Both the position numbers and the translations under genes were made by a program. From Duganella guangzhouensis (GTDB taxonomy: Bacteria; Pseudomonadota; Gammaproteobacteria; Burkholderiales; Burkholderiaceae_D): a stretch of DNA of 64,000 nucleotides. This document shows, piece by piece, positions 56,884-64,000 of the stretch (the first letter of the stretch is position 1; each line of letters opens with the position of its first letter). The notes under the pieces are model-generated. The model was not told where the DNA came from and searched no databases. It saw nothing but the letters and a program-made list of their open reading frames with translations. The stretch is taken from positions 310,001 to 374,000 of the forward strand of contig NZ_WKJK01000001.1 of the NCBI RefSeq assembly GCF_009674535.1. The letters are read 5' to 3'.

Positions 56884-57192
56884 ATGGAGACGCAAACTAC
56901 CCAACATAATGAGCAGCTCGCAGCGGTCGACCGGCGACTGGTCGCGGTCGAGACCAGCGTCGCTGTGCTGACTCAAAACGTCGCCGGGCTCACACAGAAC
57001 GTCGCCGTGCTGACGGAGAAAGTGGCTGCGCTCACGGTGGACGTCGCGGTATTGGCTAAGACGTCAGCCTCGAAGGAAGATCTGGCGCACTTGGAAACGC
57101 GGCTGATGAAATGGATGATCACCACGCTGGTGGGTGTGGCTGCGCTGAACTCCACCATGGTGCTCATCGTGGTTAAGCTGATGCAGACCTGA
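56884..57192 (+). CDS. Small coiled-coil protein with C-terminal membrane anchor
   Basis: A 102-residue protein. Residues 26-60 are five near-identical heptads of the form V-A-x-L-T/A-x-x (VAVLTQN, VAGLTQN, VAVLTEK, VAALTVD, VAVLAKT), so a short coiled coil is almost certain. SKEDLAHLETRLMKWM links it to a single membrane helix (VGVAALNSTMVLIVVKLM). The layout recalls the haemolysin XhlA-like and DUF1640-like small proteins, but I cannot assign a function. The ATG at 56884 is chosen because the coil begins soon after it; its ribosome binding site is weak. The protein at 61973 has the same general layout. Confidence 0.7.
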   Translation: METQTTQHNEQLAAVDRRLVAVETSVAVLTQNVAGLTQNVAVLTEKVAALTVDVAVLAKTSASKEDLAHLETRLMKWMITTLVGVAALNSTMVLIVVKLMQT

Positions 57193-57198
57193 CCGGGG

Positions 57199-57393
57199 TC
57201 ATGGGCGGCGGTTGAGGGCGCGCTCTATCTTCTGGTCGGTTTTGAACTGGCTGAGCGAGTAAACCGCCCAGATGGCCGCCGGTAGCCAGCCGATCACCGT
57301 CAGTTGAAGGATTAGGCAGATGATGCCGGCAAACGGGCGGCCGATGGTAAAGAAGCTTAACCAAGGCAAAAGCAGGGCGATAATCAAACGCAT
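57199..57393 (-). CDS. YqaE/Pmp3 family small membrane protein
   Basis: A 64-residue protein with two membrane helices (IIALLLPWLSFFTIG and FAGIICLILQLTVIGWLPAAIWAVYSL), the layout and length of the YqaE/Pmp3 family. The usual P-P motif of helix 1 is replaced by LLPW, and the WLPAAIWA of helix 2 is conserved. Homologues are induced by salt or cold and affect membrane potential. An AGGAA site precedes the ATG at 57393. It is divergent from the next gene and ends 7 bp from the coiled-coil protein. Confidence 0.88.
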   Translation of the reverse strand: MRLIIALLLPWLSFFTIGRPFAGIICLILQLTVIGWLPAAIWAVYSLSQFKTDQKIERALNRRP

Positions 57394-57452
57394 GGTGATT
57401 TCCTATTCAGAAAAGTGGCTAGCACTATACATAGTAGCTTTCCATAAATGTG

Positions 57453-57466
57453 CGTGAATTGTCACG
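57453..57466. promoter_or_regulatory. Dyad in the divergent gap before the membrane protein at 57501
   Basis: CGTGA ATTG TCACG is a perfect 5-4-5 inverted repeat in the 107-bp gap between two divergent genes. The regulator is unknown. Confidence 0.35.
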
Positions 57467-57500
57467 TATCATTGCATTATTTCGTTAAAACGCTTTGCAT

Positions 57501-58025
57501 ATGAAACAGTGGTGGGCTAGCGAGCGCGGTGCGTATTTCTTTTTGTGGTTGGGCATAGGCCTGATCGCGCTGTATGGCGTGCTGGAGTATCGCTTCCCGA
57601 GGCCGGAGCAATTGGAGACGGCGCGTGGACGCGTGGTGTGGCAGCAGGAGACGCGTGGCGCGCTGTATTTCACGCTGTCCGATCAGCAGCAGCTGGTGCT
57701 GTACGCCAAGGGCGATGCCGATGGCCGGCAGCGTCAGACCATCCGCGATGCGGCGCTGTATCCGGTCAGCGTGACATACTTCCGCCAGCAGAAAACCGGC
57801 ATTGGCTTTGCGCCGGGTGAGTTTCACACCGCGTATGGCGTGGCGGTGGGCGGCAAGGAGGTCGCCAGCCTGGCGCAGGTGCGCAGCGACTATCGGCGGG
57901 ATAATCTGGTGGCGCTGGCGATGGGTATCGCCGCCGCAGCGGCCGGCGCCTGGCGGCTGCGCTCGTTCAGTCCGGGCTCACGTCGCGCTGGCGGCGGAAG
58001 GCCAGCCAGCCGGCGATCACGGTAA
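57501..58025 (+). CDS. Hypothetical membrane protein, 174 aa
   Basis: A protein with one N-terminal helix (GAYFFLWLGIGLIALYGVL) and one near the C-terminus (LVALAMGIAAAAAGAWRL), with a beta-rich, soluble middle of about 100 residues (RGRVVWQQETRGALYFTLSDQQQLVLYAKG) likely in the periplasm. The last 19 residues, rich in Arg and Gly, overlap the convergent ZntB gene by 59 bp, so the tail may be less constrained. I do not recognise the family. The ATG is at 57501 without a clear ribosome binding site. Confidence 0.65.
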   Translation: MKQWWASERGAYFFLWLGIGLIALYGVLEYRFPRPEQLETARGRVVWQQETRGALYFTLSDQQQLVLYAKGDADGRQRQTIRDAALYPVSVTYFRQQKTGIGFAPGEFHTAYGVAVGGKEVASLAQVRSDYRRDNLVALAMGIAAAAAGAWRLRSFSPGSRRAGGGRPASRRSR

Positions 58026-58998
58026 AGCTGGCGACAATCACCACCACCACCAAGAAGCCATGCTCGGACTGGGCCAGCGGAATGCCGCCCACGTTCATGC
58101 CCAGCAAGCCGGCAATGATGTTGATCGGCAGCGCCAACACCGTCACCACCGTCAGCACGAACAGGCTGTGGTTGGTGGCTTCACTGGCCAGCGCCGCAAT
58201 TTCCTCCTGGATCAGCTTGATACGTTCCTGCAGTGACGCCATATCGGCCAGCACCATGGAGAATTCCTCGGTCGACTGCCGCAACTCCTGCACGTCGAGC
58301 TCCGCCACCCAGGCCGGCGGCTTTTGCAGCAGACGGAACAGCGCGGCCGGCTCCGGCGCCAGCAGCCGTTGCAGCCGCACCAGCACCCGCCGCAACGCGC
58401 CCAGGCTGGCGCGCTTGGTGGTCAGCTTGCCGGCCAGCAGATTGTCTTCGATGCTGTCGACGGTGGCGATGGCGTTGCGCACGATCTTGATCAGCGCATC
58501 GGCTTGGTCGCGCAGCAGATGGGTCAGCAGCTCCACCGGCGAACGGATAGTTTCACCGCCGCGCACCGCGTTGCGCAGACTGTCGACCGCGCGCAGCGGC
58601 TTGCGGCGCGCGCTGATGACGATTTGCTTGTCCACGCTCAGCCACATGGTGGCAATGTCGGATGGCTCGAAGGTGAAGTCGTGCACCACGTCGTTGATCA
58701 CCGCGATCAGCGTGTTGTCGGCCAGCTCGATGCGGGTCGAGCGCGGTCCCTCGTGCAGGCTTTCGTAGAATTCTTCGGGCAGCACGGTGTGCTCGTGCAG
58801 CCATTTTTCGCTGGCGGTGTTGGCCAGGTTGTAGTGCAGCCAGACGAATTCCCCCGGATGCTGCTCGCGCTGCTTGAGCCACTGGCAGGCGGCGTCGGTG
58901 TCCAGCGGCTGCCCCTTGCCATCCGCGCTGCGGCCAAACAGATAGCCACACACCAGGCCGGATTGATCGGAGCCGTAGGACAAGGGCGCAGTCTGCAT
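57967..58998 (-). CDS. zntB: ZntB/CorA family metal transporter
   Basis: A 343-residue protein of the CorA superfamily. The cytoplasmic funnel takes up residues 1-275, followed by two C-terminal helices separated by the pore motif GMNVGGIP, which has the GMN signature of all CorA proteins and the GGIP that marks the ZntB group. ZntB moves Zn2+ and is reported to be proton-coupled import. A GGAGA site fixes the ATG at 58998, since the frame is open much further upstream. The HDOD gene lies 53 bp upstream on the same strand. Substrate assignment is by subgroup only. Confidence 0.9.
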   Translation of the reverse strand: MQTAPLSYGSDQSGLVCGYLFGRSADGKGQPLDTDAACQWLKQREQHPGEFVWLHYNLANTASEKWLHEHTVLPEEFYESLHEGPRSTRIELADNTLIAVINDVVHDFTFEPSDIATMWLSVDKQIVISARRKPLRAVDSLRNAVRGGETIRSPVELLTHLLRDQADALIKIVRNAIATVDSIEDNLLAGKLTTKRASLGALRRVLVRLQRLLAPEPAALFRLLQKPPAWVAELDVQELRQSTEEFSMVLADMASLQERIKLIQEEIAALASEATNHSLFVLTVVTVLALPINIIAGLLGMNVGGIPLAQSEHGFLVVVVIVASFTVIAGWLAFRRQRDVSPD

Positions 58999-59051
58999 GC
59001 ATATTCTCCAGGGAATGAGGAATGGCCGCCTGCGCCGGCGGCCAAGCGAGG

Positions 59052-59891
59052 TTAAACCAGCAGGGCGGCGCTCATCTCGATGGCGTCGCGCCGGGCTTCT
59101 TCCAGCATATCCGCCAATTTTTGCTCGTCGATGAACAGGTCGATGGCGGAATCGGAATGCGGCGGCAGGTCGCGCTGCGGTTCCTGCAGCGGCGATTTGA
59201 CCGGGGTCAGGTGATTGGCCAGCAGCAGCGTGTCGAGCAGGGTGTCGGGTGGGATCGACATGAAACTGTCGCGCAAACCCTCGATGGCGTCGGCCACCGG
59301 TTCTGGAATGCACAGCTTGCGCATCACTTCGCGGGTGATGATTTCCTCGCTGGCCGAGTGCCAGTTTTCCGGATCTTCGTCCAGCAGGCCGGGGAATTCG
59401 TCAGCGCGCGACAGCAGGTAAAAGCCGCCAACCTCGTGCACGATGCCGGCAAACAGCGCGGTATCCTCGTTGACGCCGGTGACATAACGCGCGATCAGCC
59501 GGCCCAGCGCGGCCACGGCAATCGTGTGGTCCCACAGCTTTTCAGCCTTGACGCGCAGCTTGGGATCGGAAATCTTGCTGCCGAACTGGCGCACCACCAT
59601 GGCGGCGGCCAGCGCGAACAGGTTCTGATAACCGATGCGCATGATGGCGCCGCGCACATTGGTCACCACCGGCGCGCCGGCGCGGTTGAACATGGCGGAA
59701 TTGGAGATGGCCACGGTTTTCGCGGCCAGCAATGGTTCCGCCAGCACCAGGCTGATGGCGGTATCGATAGGACAGTCGGGATCGTCCAGTGCCAGCTGCA
59801 CGCGCAGCGCGGCGTTGACGCTGGTCGGAAAGACGAGTTCGCCACGTATGGCCAGGGCCGCAATATGGCCAAATGCTTCGAGTTTATTCAT
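59052..59891 (-). CDS. HDOD domain signalling protein
   Basis: A 279-residue cytoplasmic protein. Residues 15-205 match an HDOD domain (LVLAEPLLAAKTVAISNSAMFN, VRGAIMRIGYQNLFALA, KLWDHTIAVAALGRLIARY, ALFAGIVHEVGGFYLLS), the inactive relative of the HD phosphohydrolase found in chemotaxis and c-di-GMP related proteins. The LHDIG-type catalytic HD pair is only partly kept (VHEVG), so enzyme activity is unlikely. The frame is open upstream to 59981, but the start MNKLEAFGHIAALAIRGEL gives the usual family N-terminus. It may share a transcript with the ZntB gene. Confidence 0.85.
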   Translation of the reverse strand: MNKLEAFGHIAALAIRGELVFPTSVNAALRVQLALDDPDCPIDTAISLVLAEPLLAAKTVAISNSAMFNRAGAPVVTNVRGAIMRIGYQNLFALAAAMVVRQFGSKISDPKLRVKAEKLWDHTIAVAALGRLIARYVTGVNEDTALFAGIVHEVGGFYLLSRADEFPGLLDEDPENWHSASEEIITREVMRKLCIPEPVADAIEGLRDSFMSIPPDTLLDTLLLANHLTPVKSPLQEPQRDLPPHSDSAIDLFIDEQKLADMLEEARRDAIEMSAALLV

Positions 59892-60037
59892 GGTCAAAAT
59901 TATACGCATGCTCGGCGTCAATCTCAACGCTGACAGCGGCGTTGTGGCGATCGGCGGCGCGGATAGCGGCGGCAATGCCACAAAAGAGTGGTTTGTGCGC
60001 GGCGAACGCCGCGCACGGAAGAGGCTGGCTAGGCGGC

Positions 60038-61321
60038 TCAGGCGCCGATCAGCTGCGGCTGGCGCGCGCCATGCTGGGTCTGGTAACGCTCAACCGACAG
60101 GTCGTCGGCGTAGATCGCCGGGCAGCGCGCCGAGATGATGTCCGACAGCAGCTGGGCCGAGCCGCAGGACATGGTCCAGCCCAGCGTGCCGTGGCCGGTG
60201 TTGAGGTAGAGATTGCGCAGGCCGGTGCGGCCGACGATCGGCGTGCCGTCCGGCGTCATCGGACGCAAGCCGGTCCAGAAGCTGGCCTCGGCGGTGTTGC
60301 CGGCGCCGGGGAACAGGTCGTTGACCACCATTTCCAGCGTCTCGCGGCGGCGCGGATTGAGGCGCTTGTCGAAGCCGGCGATCTCGGCCATGCCGCCGAC
60401 GCGGATGCGGTCGTCGAAACGGGTGACGGCGATCTTGTAGGTTTCGTCCAGAATTGTCGAGACCGGCGCGGCGTCGGCGTTGACGATGGGGACGGTGATC
60501 GAATAGCCCTTCAGCGGGTAGACCGGGATTTGCATCAGCGGTTTCAGCAGCGCGGTCGAATACGCGCCCAGCGCCACCACATAGGCATCGGCGGTGACCA
60601 GTTCGGCGCCGCATTGCACGCCGGTGATTTGCTCGCCTTCGCTGACCAGGCCGCTGATGTCGACGCCGTAGCGGAACTTGACGCCCAGCTCCTCGGCCAT
60701 CGCGCTCAGGCGGGTGGTGAACAGCTGGCAGTCGCCGGTTTCATCGTTGGGCAGGCGCAGGCCGCCCACCAGCTTGTTGCGGGCCAGGCCGGGCTCGGCG
60801 CTCACCAGTTGTTCGCGGCTCAGCAGTTCGTAGGGCACGCCGGTTTCTTCCAGCACGCGGATGTCCTTCGCGGCGGCATCCATCTGCTCCTGGGTGCGGA
60901 ACAGCTGGGTGGTGCCTTGCTGGCGGCCCTGGTATTCAATGCCGGTGGCGGCGCGTAGTGCTTTGAAGCAGTCGCGGCTGTATTCGGCCAGGCGCACCAT
61001 GCGTTCCTTGTTGGTGGCGTAGCGTTCGGTGGTGCAGTTTTGCAGCATCTGCCACATCCATTGCAGCTGGAACAGCGTGCCGTCGGGCGTGATCGACAGT
61101 GGGGCGTGGCGTTGCAGCATCCATTTCATGGCTTTCAGCGGGATGCCGGGCGCGGCCCAGGGCGAGGCGTAGCCGGGCGAGATCTGGCCGGCGTTGGCGA
61201 AACTGGTTTCGAGGGCGGGACCGGGCTGGCGGTCCAGCACGGTTACGTCATGGCCGGCTTTGGCCAGATACCAGGCGCTGGTGACGCCGATTACACCGCT
61301 ACCCAAGATCACTACACGCAT
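60038..61321 (-). CDS. dadA: D-amino acid dehydrogenase, small subunit DadA
   Basis: A 427-residue FAD enzyme. The N-terminal Rossmann motif is [29 protein letters not shown], followed by the DadA block [24 protein letters not shown]; near the end [20 protein letters not shown] binds FAD. It oxidises D-alanine and other D-amino acids to 2-oxoacids at the inner membrane, feeding electrons to the respiratory chain. A run of G bases gives a good ribosome binding site before the ATG. It is divergent from an Lrp-type regulator at 61421, the usual context of dadA; no alanine racemase is encoded next to it. Confidence 0.95.
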   Translation of the reverse strand: MRVVILGSGVIGVTSAWYLAKAGHDVTVLDRQPGPALETSFANAGQISPGYASPWAAPGIPLKAMKWMLQRHAPLSITPDGTLFQLQWMWQMLQNCTTERYATNKERMVRLAEYSRDCFKALRAATGIEYQGRQQGTTQLFRTQEQMDAAAKDIRVLEETGVPYELLSREQLVSAEPGLARNKLVGGLRLPNDETGDCQLFTTRLSAMAEELGVKFRYGVDISGLVSEGEQITGVQCGAELVTADAYVVALGAYSTALLKPLMQIPVYPLKGYSITVPIVNADAAPVSTILDETYKIAVTRFDDRIRVGGMAEIAGFDKRLNPRRRETLEMVVNDLFPGAGNTAEASFWTGLRPMTPDGTPIVGRTGLRNLYLNTGHGTLGWTMSCGSAQLLSDIISARCPAIYADDLSVERYQTQHGARQPQLIGA

Positions 61322-61420
61322 ATCGCCCCCCGATTATTAATGCTGCAAGATATTCCGCTATGGTATGCTTGTTGTGGTAGTGGTTGTTACTATATATCGT
61401 CAGATAAACAGTGGATTTTC

Positions 61421-61918
61421 ATGAGAATTCAGAAAGAATCGGTCCGTAGTCTCGACAAGCTGGACAGAAAGATATTGCAGATCCTGCAGGAGGATGGGCG
61501 GATCTCGATGAAGGATCTGGGCGAGCAGGTGGGGCTGTCGACTACGCCGACTATCGAGCGCGTCAAGCGCATGGAGCGCGATGGCGTGATTACCGGCTAT
61601 CACGCGCGCATCGATCCGCCGTCGCTGGGCGCCAAGCTGCTGGTGTTTGTCGAGATTACGCTGAATCAGAAGTCGGGGCCGGCGTTCGAGCAATTCCGGC
61701 GCGAGGTGTTGCGGATACCGGAGGTGCAGGAGTGCCATCTGGTGTCGGGCGATTTCGATTACCTGATCAAGGCGCGGATACACGAGATGGCCGAGTACCG
61801 CAAGCTGCTGGGCGATATGCTGCTCAGCCTGCCTGGGGCGGCGCAGTCGAAAAGTTATGTCGTGATGGAGGAGATCAAGGAAACATTAACTTTGTCGACC
61901 GAGGTGGTGCAGGGCTGA
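61421..61918 (+). CDS. Lrp/AsnC family transcriptional regulator
   Basis: A 165-residue regulator with a winged helix at about 10-60 (LDKLDRKILQILQEDGRISMKDLGEQVGLSTTPTIERVKRME) and the RAM effector domain (VFVEITLNQKSGPAFEQFRREVLRIPEVQECHLVSGDFDYLIKARI). It is closer to Lrp than to AsnC in length and pattern. It is divergent from dadA over a 99-bp gap, so it probably activates dadA in response to alanine or leucine. The frame is open far upstream, inside dadA on the other strand, but the homology starts at this ATG. No ribosome binding site is clear. Confidence 0.92.
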   Translation: MRIQKESVRSLDKLDRKILQILQEDGRISMKDLGEQVGLSTTPTIERVKRMERDGVITGYHARIDPPSLGAKLLVFVEITLNQKSGPAFEQFRREVLRIPEVQECHLVSGDFDYLIKARIHEMAEYRKLLGDMLLSLPGAAQSKSYVVMEEIKETLTLSTEVVQG

Positions 61919-61972
61919 TCTGCATCAAAGTGCGGCGCTTGTGTTTGCGGGTGGGCGGCGCATACTGTGTTC

Positions 61973-62233
61973 ATGAACTCCGTTGAATCCATCAAATACC
62001 GTAAAACGCTCGAAGCAGGCGGCGTGCCGCCCGAGCAAGCTCAGGCACACGCCGATGCGCTGGCCGAGGTCTTGGAGAGTATGGCTTCCAAAGATTGGGT
62101 AAGGGCGGAACTCAAGCAGCAACTGGGAGATCTGAAGTTCGACATGTTGAAATGGATGGTCTCCCTGTTCATCGCCCAAACCAGCATTACCATCGGCACC
62201 GTCATCGCGCTCATCCGCTACCTGCCGCACTAA
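61973..62233 (+). CDS. DUF1640-like small coiled-coil membrane protein
   Basis: An 86-residue protein. The first half, IKYRKTLEAGGVPPEQAQAHADALAEVL, is the signature of the DUF1640/CCDC90-like family (FDTLKYVRRLREAGVPEKQAEALAEAL in typical members). A short coiled coil leads to KFDMLKWM and a C-terminal membrane helix (FIAQTSITIGTVIALI). Bacterial members have no settled function; eukaryotic ones sit in the mitochondrial membrane. The ATG at 61973 is preferred to the GTG at 61967. It resembles the protein at 56884 in layout and in the L-M-K-W-M / M-L-K-W-M link before the helix. Confidence 0.78.
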   Translation: MNSVESIKYRKTLEAGGVPPEQAQAHADALAEVLESMASKDWVRAELKQQLGDLKFDMLKWMVSLFIAQTSITIGTVIALIRYLPH

Positions 62234-62285
62234 GCCGCGCTTCAGTTACAATGCCATAATGGCATCACAACCAACTGGAGCAGGC

Positions 62286-63821
62286 GTGAACCCTCCGTCA
62301 TCGCAGCTCGCCGTCCGCTCGCTGGACGAGCACTTGTCATCCGACCAGAGCTTCAGCTCCGCCTACGCGCGCGCGGTGGGCGCGATCGCCGGCAACGAGG
62401 GCAACCTGACGCTGGCCCAATTCGCCGCCGTCACCGAGCTGGCCGGCGACGGCCAATCGTCCGCCGTGTTCACCGCGCTGGTACTGAACGCGATCGAATC
62501 CGGGGTCGAAGTCGACTGGGCGCTGAACGCCCTCGGCCGCAGCTGCACCGGCGTCGACCAGGCCGCCCGCGAGCAAGCATTGCACATGGTGATCCCGCTG
62601 CTGGCGCTGCACGGCGCCGATGCGCGCGCGCTGGCGCAGCGGCTGGCCAAGGCGCTGTCGGTACGCGTCGTCGCCGAAGACCTGAATCGCCTGCCACAGT
62701 CCGAAGAGCGTGGCATCCTCGCCAACCTGGGCGAACAGGCGCGGCGGCTGGTGCGCGGCCGCTCGCTGGCGGACGCGGTGGCGGATTTTGGCCGCAGTGC
62801 CGGCCAGCCCGCGCTGATCGACCATGCGCGCGAATTCCAGTCCGGCGCCATCGACCAGACCGAATTGCGGCAACTGGTCAGCGTGACCACCACCGCCATC
62901 ACGCAGGACATCGGCACCTACCTGGAGCAGGCGCGCATGCTGTCGGTGGCCGAGGCGGCGGCCAGTTCACTGGTCAGCGCCGCCAGCGACCTGAAAAATC
63001 AGGTCACGCAGCGATTGGTGTTGGTCGAGCAGCGCATCGGCTACGAACGCCGGCTGATGATCGAAGAAATCGACGACGCCGTGCACGATGCCGGCAACGC
63101 CATCGAACTGGCCATGACCGACCGCCTCAACACCGACAAATGGAAAGACGAAGACGTCTGGGCCAGCATGGGGCGCAACCAGTTCGGGCAGGAGATGGAG
63201 CGGCGGCTGGACCGCATCGTACGGCGCAAGGAGCAGGCGCTGCAACTGCTGCAGGAAGATCTGCGGCTGTTCCAGTCTGGTATGAAGCTGGGGCAGGCGA
63301 CCGTGTTTCAGCGTCAGCACCATGCCGCGCTGGCCAAGCTGATGCCGCGCATGCGCATCGGCACCCGCATCGTCAACAAGCTGGACACGGCGGCCAACGT
63401 CACGCTGGTCAGCGGCGCCGCAGTGGCCGCCAGTACCGGCACCGCCGCCTATCTGATCGGCACGGCGGCGGTGTTGCCGGTGGTGGCGCCGGTGGCGCCG
63501 TTTGTCGGCGGCGCGGTGCTGCTGGCGGGCGCGTTCAAATGGTTCACCGATGGTGGCAAGCGCAAGCGCACCGAAATCCGCGACAAGCGCATCGCCTTTG
63601 AAGAAGAGCTGCGCAAGCAGCTGCTGGCGGCCGAACAGTCGTTCAACGCGCAGCTGGACCTGGTGGCGGAAGGCTTCCGCGACTCCGCCGTCCAGCTGTT
63701 GACGCCGATCTTGCTGGAAGCCGAAGCCGCCGGCCGCGTGCCCGGCATGCGCCAGCGCATCGCCGACCGCGTCATCACCCAGGCGCAAGCCGCCATCAAG
63801 CAGCTGGACGCCGAAATGTAA
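62286..63821 (+). CDS. Uncharacterised 511-aa protein with coiled coil and membrane-binding hydrophobic hairpin
   Basis: I do not recognise the family. Residues 1-150 are all-helical and resemble TerB-like tellurite-type domains in spacing only (GNEGNLTLAQFAAVTEL, VDWALNALGRS). Residues 190-330 are charged helices that probably coil (RLVLVEQRIGYERRLMIEEIDDAVHDAGNAIE, RRLDRIVRRKEQALQLLQEDLRLF). Residues 387-420 form a strongly hydrophobic Gly/Ala/Pro-rich hairpin (AAYLIGTAAVLPVVAPVAPFVGGAVLLAGAF), flanked by basic residues. The layout recalls partners of bacterial dynamin-like proteins, but there is no GTPase motif here. The start chosen is the GTG at 62286 with GGAG 5 bp upstream; the ATG at 62259 lacks one. 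Its stop codon is part of the long palindrome. Confidence 0.72.
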   Translation: MNPPSSQLAVRSLDEHLSSDQSFSSAYARAVGAIAGNEGNLTLAQFAAVTELAGDGQSSAVFTALVLNAIESGVEVDWALNALGRSCTGVDQAAREQALHMVIPLLALHGADARALAQRLAKALSVRVVAEDLNRLPQSEERGILANLGEQARRLVRGRSLADAVADFGRSAGQPALIDHAREFQSGAIDQTELRQLVSVTTTAITQDIGTYLEQARMLSVAEAAASSLVSAASDLKNQVTQRLVLVEQRIGYERRLMIEEIDDAVHDAGNAIELAMTDRLNTDKWKDEDVWASMGRNQFGQEMERRLDRIVRRKEQALQLLQEDLRLFQSGMKLGQATVFQRQHHAALAKLMPRMRIGTRIVNKLDTAANVTLVSGAAVAASTGTAAYLIGTAAVLPVVAPVAPFVGGAVLLAGAFKWFTDGGKRKRTEIRDKRIAFEEELRKQLLAAEQSFNAQLDLVAEGFRDSAVQLLTPILLEAEAAGRVPGMRQRIADRVITQAQAAIKQLDAEM

Positions 63822-63912
63822 CCGGGGTCAATCCTCCCAAAGCTACACGGGCTCTACCGTAGCGGAACGCTACGGTAGAGCCCGTGTAGCTTTGGGAGGA
63901 TTGACCCCGGTT
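63820..63912. repeat. 93-bp perfect palindrome: 45-bp arms, 3-nt loop
   Basis: Positions 63820-63864 and 63868-63912 are exact inverted copies around the loop GAA (63865-63867). The left arm begins within the TAA stop of the gene at 62286-63821, and the right arm ends 5 bp before the stop of the convergent gene at 63917. There is no T-tract, but an RNA of either strand would fold into a 45-bp stem and should end or trim transcripts from both sides. The DNA could form a cruciform. The arm ends (CCGGGGTCA/TGACCCCGG) look like those of short dyads that I believe are common between genes in this group. Confidence 0.95.
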
Positions 63913-63916
63913 TGGG

Positions 63917-64000
63917 TTACAGGTTGCGGGCGATGATGGCGTCGGCGGCGGTGGCGGCTTGTTGCAGTGGCTGGGTCAGCGCTTCGGTGGTGTAGACCGG
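63917..64000 (-). CDS. C-terminal end of an unidentified protein (partial)
   Basis: Reading leftwards from the right edge, the last 27 codons end in TAA at 63919-63917, with the protein tail PVYTTEALTQPLQQAATAADAIIARNL. Codon use fits the surrounding genes and the frame ends just after the palindrome, which suggests a real convergent gene. Too little is present to name it. Confidence 0.45.
   Translation of the reverse strand, partial: PVYTTEALTQPLQQAATAADAIIARNL

Noticed and set aside
57190..57201. TGACCGGGGTCA after the coiled-coil gene as a second copy of the long palindrome
   Set aside because: Only nine bases match the end of the palindrome arm and the dyad is 5 bp long. It may be a member of the same short-motif style, but it is not a copy.
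57453..57466. CRP/FNR-type binding site in the gap near 57460
   Set aside because: GTGA and TCAC are present but spaced by 4 bases, not the 6 required for a CRP site, and the FNR half-site TTGAT is absent.

Overview
The window is 64 kb of GC-rich, densely coded bacterial chromosome with long antisense open frames, as expected for high GC. The gene set (dctA/porin/dctBD, ZntB, DadA with an Lrp-type regulator, a YdeP-type oxidoreductase, many LysR regulators and many c-di-GMP and histidine-kinase proteins) fits a free-living betaproteobacterium of the Oxalobacteraceae, resembling Duganella or Massilia. That placement is inferred from gene style, not from a search. I see no rRNA, tRNA, CRISPR array, insertion sequence or prophage. 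All gaps between genes are shorter than about 300 bases.

Layout. 1-7604: small metabolic and transport genes (partial sugar MFS, VOC and tautomerase proteins, a DHA2 drug exporter divergent from its LysR regulator, a secreted RNase T2, an SDR divergent from a LysR). 7611-15183: a LuxR-type response regulator and hybrid kinase, translationally coupled to a carbohydrate-esterase-like SGNH protein, then a parallel beta-helix lyase-like protein, a UBP-type zinc finger and a GH127 beta-L-arabinofuranosidase; this looks like a small plant cell-wall polysaccharide locus. 15310-20792: C4-dicarboxylate uptake, with a near-perfect sigma-54 promoter in front of dctA, a porin, and the dctB/dctD two-component pair. 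20789-27367: an AsmA-like protein and the giant helicase Lhr. 27470-45688: a signalling-rich stretch holding a double-kinase hybrid histidine kinase, a GGDEF/EAL enzyme, a YdeP-bestrophin pair, a MocR regulator divergent from a FixL/FixJ-like pair, then a run of lone receiver, GGDEF-degenerate EAL protein, chemoreceptor and FecR-domain protein. 45678-56764: quinone oxidoreductase/LysR, Fur, a three-gene unit of porin, small phosphate-binding-like protein and GGDEF/EAL enzyme, then a Fur-boxed TonB siderophore receptor beside an MFS transporter coupled to a cysteine-rich SufR-like regulator. 56884-64000: small membrane proteins, ZntB, an HDOD protein, DadA/Lrp, an uncharacterised 511-residue membrane-associated protein, and a very long perfect palindrome between convergent genes.

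The most unusual items are the 45-bp perfect inverted repeat with a 3-nt loop (63820-63912), the porin/binding-protein/c-di-GMP enzyme operon, the iron-type circuit with a SufR-like cysteine regulator, and a hairpin that buries the ribosome binding site of a lone receiver gene (40945-40967). The window has three GGDEF/EAL proteins, five histidine kinases and several receivers, so sensing the environment and converting it into c-di-GMP and phosphorelay signals is a main theme.
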